Shown piece after piece: positions 16,128 through 18,182 of a DNA stretch of 18,182 nucleotides (within the stretch, counting starts at the first letter, position 1; each line of letters starts with the position of its first letter). This stretch comes from JAETTH01 sp964455975 (GTDB lineage: Bacteria; Bacillota; Clostridia; TANB77; CAG-508): assembly GCA_964455975.1 (NCBI GenBank), contig CAYVYP010000029.1, positions 1-18,182 on the forward strand, in the 5' to 3' direction. The translations under genes were made by a program, and so were the position numbers. The notes beneath the pieces were generated by a model, which made no database searches, was not told the origin of the DNA, and saw nothing but the letters and a program-made list of their open reading frames with translations.

Positions 16128-17063
16128 TTAATTTTCTATTTTTTCAAATACTCTAAGTTTTGCACTTTTTGATCTTGAATTTTCTTCTTGCTCTTCTTTA
16201 CTTGCTATAATTGGTTTTTTATTTATTATTTTTCCAAATGACTTATATCCACATGCACAATATGGTAACCCTGGTGGACATATACATTTACCTTGTAATT
16301 CTAAATAAGCATTTTTAACAGCTCTATCTTCTAGTGAATGAAAGGTTATTATACATAATCTTCCTTCATTTTTTAAACATTTTGCTGATTCAATAACAGT
16401 ATTATATAAAGGTCTAATTTCATCATTTACTTCTATTCTTATTGCTTGAAAAACTCTTTTTGCTGGATGTCCATCATTTTGAAATTTTTTTGGTATAGTA
16501 TCTTCAATGATTTTTGTTAATTCTTCTGTGGTTTCTATTTGTTTTGTTTTTCTATATATGCAAATATTTTTGGCTATCTGTTTAGAAAATTTTTCTTCCC
16601 CATATTCAAAAAATATTTTTGCTAGTTTTTCTTCTTCATATTTATTTATAACATCTTTAGCTGAAAGTTCTTGAGTTTTATCCATTCTCATATCTAACTG
16701 ATTATTTCCTATATAGCTAAATCCTCTATTTCTTTCATCTAATTGATATGATGAAACTCCTAAATCTAATAAAATTCCATCAACTTTATCAATTTCTAAT
16801 CTTTCTAAAATTTCTTTTATATCATCATGGTTCCCATGAACATATTTAACATTGTTATATTCTTTTAAATTTTCTTTAGCAGCTTTTAGAGCATCAGTAT
16901 CTCTATCTATTCCAATTAGTAGCCCTTTAGTTGATAATTTTTCTAGTATATGTTTACTATGACCTGCTCCACCTAAAGTTCCATCTATATATATACCATC
17001 TGGTTTTATATCTAAATTTTCTATTGTTTGATTAAGTAATACAGGTTTATGTTTAAATTCCAA
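16128..17063 (-). CDS. rsmH: 16S rRNA m4C1402 methyltransferase
   Basis: 311 residues from a TTG start, the same length as B. subtilis RsmH. The SAM site is GTLGGAGHS (28-36) and GIDRDTDAL (51-59). DGILLDLGVSSYQLDERNRGFSY is the family hallmark, as is the C-terminal CP-P-C-CG cluster. RsmH methylates N4 of C1402 of 16S rRNA in the P site. I chose TTG 17063 because AGAGGTG lies 5 bases before it and the product then begins MEFKHKPVLLN, as in relatives. An upstream in-frame ATG at 17108 has no ribosome site and lies next to a hairpin. The unusually long, repeat-filled leader from mraZ precedes it. Confidence 0.95.
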   Translation of the reverse strand: MEFKHKPVLLNQTIENLDIKPDGIYIDGTLGGAGHSKHILEKLSTKGLLIGIDRDTDALKAAKENLKEYNNVKYVHGNHDDIKEILERLEIDKVDGILLDLGVSSYQLDERNRGFSYIGNNQLDMRMDKTQELSAKDVINKYEEEKLAKIFFEYGEEKFSKQIAKNICIYRKTKQIETTEELTKIIEDTIPKKFQNDGHPAKRVFQAIRIEVNDEIRPLYNTVIESAKCLKNEGRLCIITFHSLEDRAVKNAYLELQGKCICPPGLPYCACGYKSFGKIINKKPIIASKEEQEENSRSKSAKLRVFEKIEN

Positions 17064-17110
17064 TATTGCACCTCTTAAAATAATAGTATATAAACTGCTA
17101 AATAGCATAA

Positions 17111-17140
17111 ACAGTTGGCACTTTTAGAAATACCAACTGT
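17111..17140 (-). promoter_or_regulatory. Inverted repeat in the rsmH leader
   Basis: Perfect 8-bp arms ACAGTTGG / CCAACTGT (17111-17118 and 17133-17140) with a 14-base loop lie 47 bases before the rsmH TTG. There is no good T tract after it. It could be a weak terminator, an attenuator, or a protein-binding palindrome. Confidence 0.5.
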
Positions 17141-17159
17141 AGATGCTAATTTTATTTTT

Positions 17160-17421
17160 CTTTTGTATTTTTTATATTTCTTTTGTTCGATTTTTCTTTT
17201 GTATAATTATATTTTGTCATTTGCATACTAATTTTTCTTAAGTAAATTTCATTTGCAAATCATTTGTTATTATGTGAGTTTTCTTTTGAAATTTTAAATT
17301 CTTTTGTTTAATTTAAAATTTTATCTTTTGTTAATTTCTTTTGTTTAATCTAATTTTTTCTTTTGCAAGTTTCTTTTGTTTATTTAAAATTTTTATCTTT
17401 TGTATCTTAAATTTTCTTTTG
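17160..17421. repeat. Array of CAAAAG (minus strand) repeats in the mraZ-rsmH gap
   Basis: Eleven exact copies of CTTTTG on the + strand (CAAAAG in the mRNA sense) start at 17160, 17180, 17196, 17283, 17301, 17325, 17338, 17360, 17373, 17397 and 17416. Three CATTTG variants lie at 17218, 17250 and 17261. Most are flanked as TTTCTTTTGT. From 17301 rightwards a longer degenerate unit recurs with a period of 35-37 bases (17301, 17338, 17373; 17325, 17360, 17397). The remainder of the 382-base gap between mraZ and rsmH holds no gene in any frame that I can support. Confidence 0.8.
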
Positions 17422-17445
17422 TATGTCTATATAAACTTTTACAAG

Positions 17446-17871
17446 TTATATGCCTAATGATTCCATATTTTCTGCTATTTCATCTGCAGAAATATTTTCA
17501 TCAACATTACTCCATTTTTCTTTATTCCAAATTTCAATTCTATTTAATACTCCTACTATTACTACTTCTTTTTCAAGATTAGCATAGTTTCTTAAATTTC
17601 CTGAAATAAGAAATCTACCTTGTTTATCTATTTCACATTCAGTTGCTCCTGCTAGAAAAAATCTTACGAAGTCTCTGGCATTTTTGTTTGTAAGTGGAAG
17701 TGTTTTTAATTTCTCTTCAAAGTTTAACCATTCGTTTTGTGAATAAGCAAATAAACATCCATCTAAACCTTTTGTAACTACAAACTTTTCTCCGATGTCT
17801 TCTCTTAATTTTGCTGGCATTATTAATCTGCCCTTAGCATCTACAGAATGCTCGTATTCACCAATAAACAT
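17446..17871 (-). CDS. mraZ: Transcriptional regulator MraZ
   Basis: 141 residues, normal length. Two SpoVT/AbrB-like half-repeats carry the MraZ signatures VDAKGRLIMPAKLRE (10-24) and EIDKQGRFLISGNLR. MraZ forms ring-shaped oligomers that bind repeated GTGG/TGGG boxes upstream of its own operon and regulate dcw transcription. Three such boxes at 10-base spacing lie 27-50 bases upstream of its ATG (17898-17921). The ATG follows AAAGGAG. It heads the dcw cluster, but an abnormally long leader separates it from rsmH. Confidence 0.96.
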   Translation of the reverse strand: MFIGEYEHSVDAKGRLIMPAKLREDIGEKFVVTKGLDGCLFAYSQNEWLNFEEKLKTLPLTNKNARDFVRFFLAGATECEIDKQGRFLISGNLRNYANLEKEVVIVGVLNRIEIWNKEKWSNVDENISADEIAENMESLGI

Positions 17872-17897
17872 TTGATTTCACTCCTTTCTATTTTATA

Positions 17898-17921
17898 CCA
17901 CTTTCTACCACTTCTCTCCAC
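17898..17921 (-). promoter_or_regulatory. Three MraZ boxes (autoregulatory operator)
   Basis: GTGG occurs three times on the minus strand at exactly 10-base spacing (17921-17918, 17911-17908, 17901-17898), each preceded by AA. This is the helical-phase spacing expected for MraZ binding. Confidence 0.8.
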
Positions 17922-17930
17922 TTCACTTAA

Positions 17931-17959
17931 ATATTAATATAAAAACAAATAAAATGCAA
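17931..17959 (-). promoter_or_regulatory. Probable promoter of mraZ / dcw
   Basis: TTGCAT (17959-17954) and TAATAT (17936-17931) are separated by 17 bases on the minus strand, just upstream of the MraZ boxes. The -10 is a partial match (4 of 6), so confidence is limited. The rest of the gap to the tRNA is AT-rich and I see no gene in it. Confidence 0.45.
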
Positions 17960-18082
17960 GTCTTTTTCAAAAGTTTTTTTATTTTTATTCATATTTTTTT
18001 ATTTATAAAATATAATTTAATATATATTTAAAATTTTTCTTTAATTCACAGACTAATTTTTAGAAGTTTTAAATTATTTTGC

Positions 18083-18111
18083 TTGACTTTCCCCACAAAT
18101 TTTGCTATTAT
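18083..18111 (+). promoter_or_regulatory. Promoter of tRNA-Gly
   Basis: TTGACT (18083-18088) and TATTAT (18106-18111) are separated by 17 bases, with TGC before the -10 (extended -10). It lies 18 bases before the mature tRNA start. Confidence 0.7.
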
Positions 18112-18129
18112 AATAATACTTTATTTTAT

Positions 18130-18182
18130 GCGGGAATAGCTCAGTTGATAGAGCGCTGCCTTGCCAAGGCAGAGGTCGCGGG
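18130..18182 (+). tRNA. tRNA-Gly(GCC), 3' end cut by window edge
   Basis: The acceptor strand GCGGGAA, a D arm (GCTC/GAGC), and an anticodon stem CTGCC/GGCAG with a standard 7-base loop TTGCCAA are present. The anticodon GCC (18163-18165) reads GGU and GGC. The sequence ends within the T stem. The loop is normal, so this is not itself an expanded-anticodon tRNA that could read CGGN as four bases. Confidence 0.95.

Noticed and set aside
17064..17108. ATG at 17108 as the rsmH start
   Set aside because: It has no ribosome binding site and lies next to the hairpin. The TTG at 17063 has AGAGGTG and gives the family's MEFKHKPVLLN start.
17160..17421. CRISPR array
   Set aside because: The repeats are short and degenerate with irregular 11-24-base spacing and no palindromic direct repeat or cas genes.
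17892..17897. TATAAA as the -10 element for mraZ
   Set aside because: It would start the transcript inside the mraZ ribosome binding site.

Overview
This window is a very AT-rich, almost entirely minus-strand chromosomal stretch from a low-GC Firmicute, most likely an uncultured Clostridia-type organism. The reasons are the base composition, AGGAGG-type ribosome binding sites, TTGNNN-17-TATAAT promoters, a Firmicute-style division/cell-wall (dcw) cluster headed by mraZ, and a MurE with the DNPR motif of meso-diaminopimelate enzymes.

Layout, in the direction of transcription (right to left). At the far right a partial tRNA-Gly(GCC) points out of the window on the + strand and diverges from the dcw cluster. 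The cluster runs mraZ, rsmH, ftsL, a class B penicillin-binding protein (ftsI/spoVD type), murE, mraY, ftsW, murG, then a small hypothetical gene. Three MraZ-box-like GTGG repeats lie before mraZ. The 382-base gap between mraZ and rsmH carries an unusual array of CAAAAG repeats. topA, an M23 peptidase, and a topB-hypothetical-patatin operon follow, each unit with its own promoter and mostly with clear terminators. At the left edge are two Bro-N-type genes, a dinD homologue and a partial antirepressor-like gene, behind their own promoter.

The most important observation concerns decoding. Three conserved genes (the PBP gene twice, topA once, the M23 peptidase gene once) are broken by four +1 frameshifts. 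At every break the codon where the frame is lost is an in-frame CGG. By eye, I find no other in-frame CGG among roughly 5,500 codons in the window, although CGG occurs about 18 more times out of frame inside genes, and CGT is used normally for arginine. In each case, reading the four bases CGGN as one residue, or skipping the C and reading GGN, restores the family sequence: the PBP Pro-Gly-Ser-Thr-Phe-Lys active site, the KTG region, the TopA zinc ribbons, and the membrane-to-peptidase linker. At the two strongly conserved sites the expected residue is glycine. I infer that CGG in this organism acts as a +1 frameshift or four-base codon, probably giving Gly, rather than as Arg. A systematic assembly error that inserts C before Gly codons is the main alternative.

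Functionally, the dcw genes make and polymerise lipid II and build the septum. TopA and TopB manage DNA topology. The M23 protein probably trims peptidoglycan at the membrane surface. The patatin and dinD/Bro-N genes are accessory.
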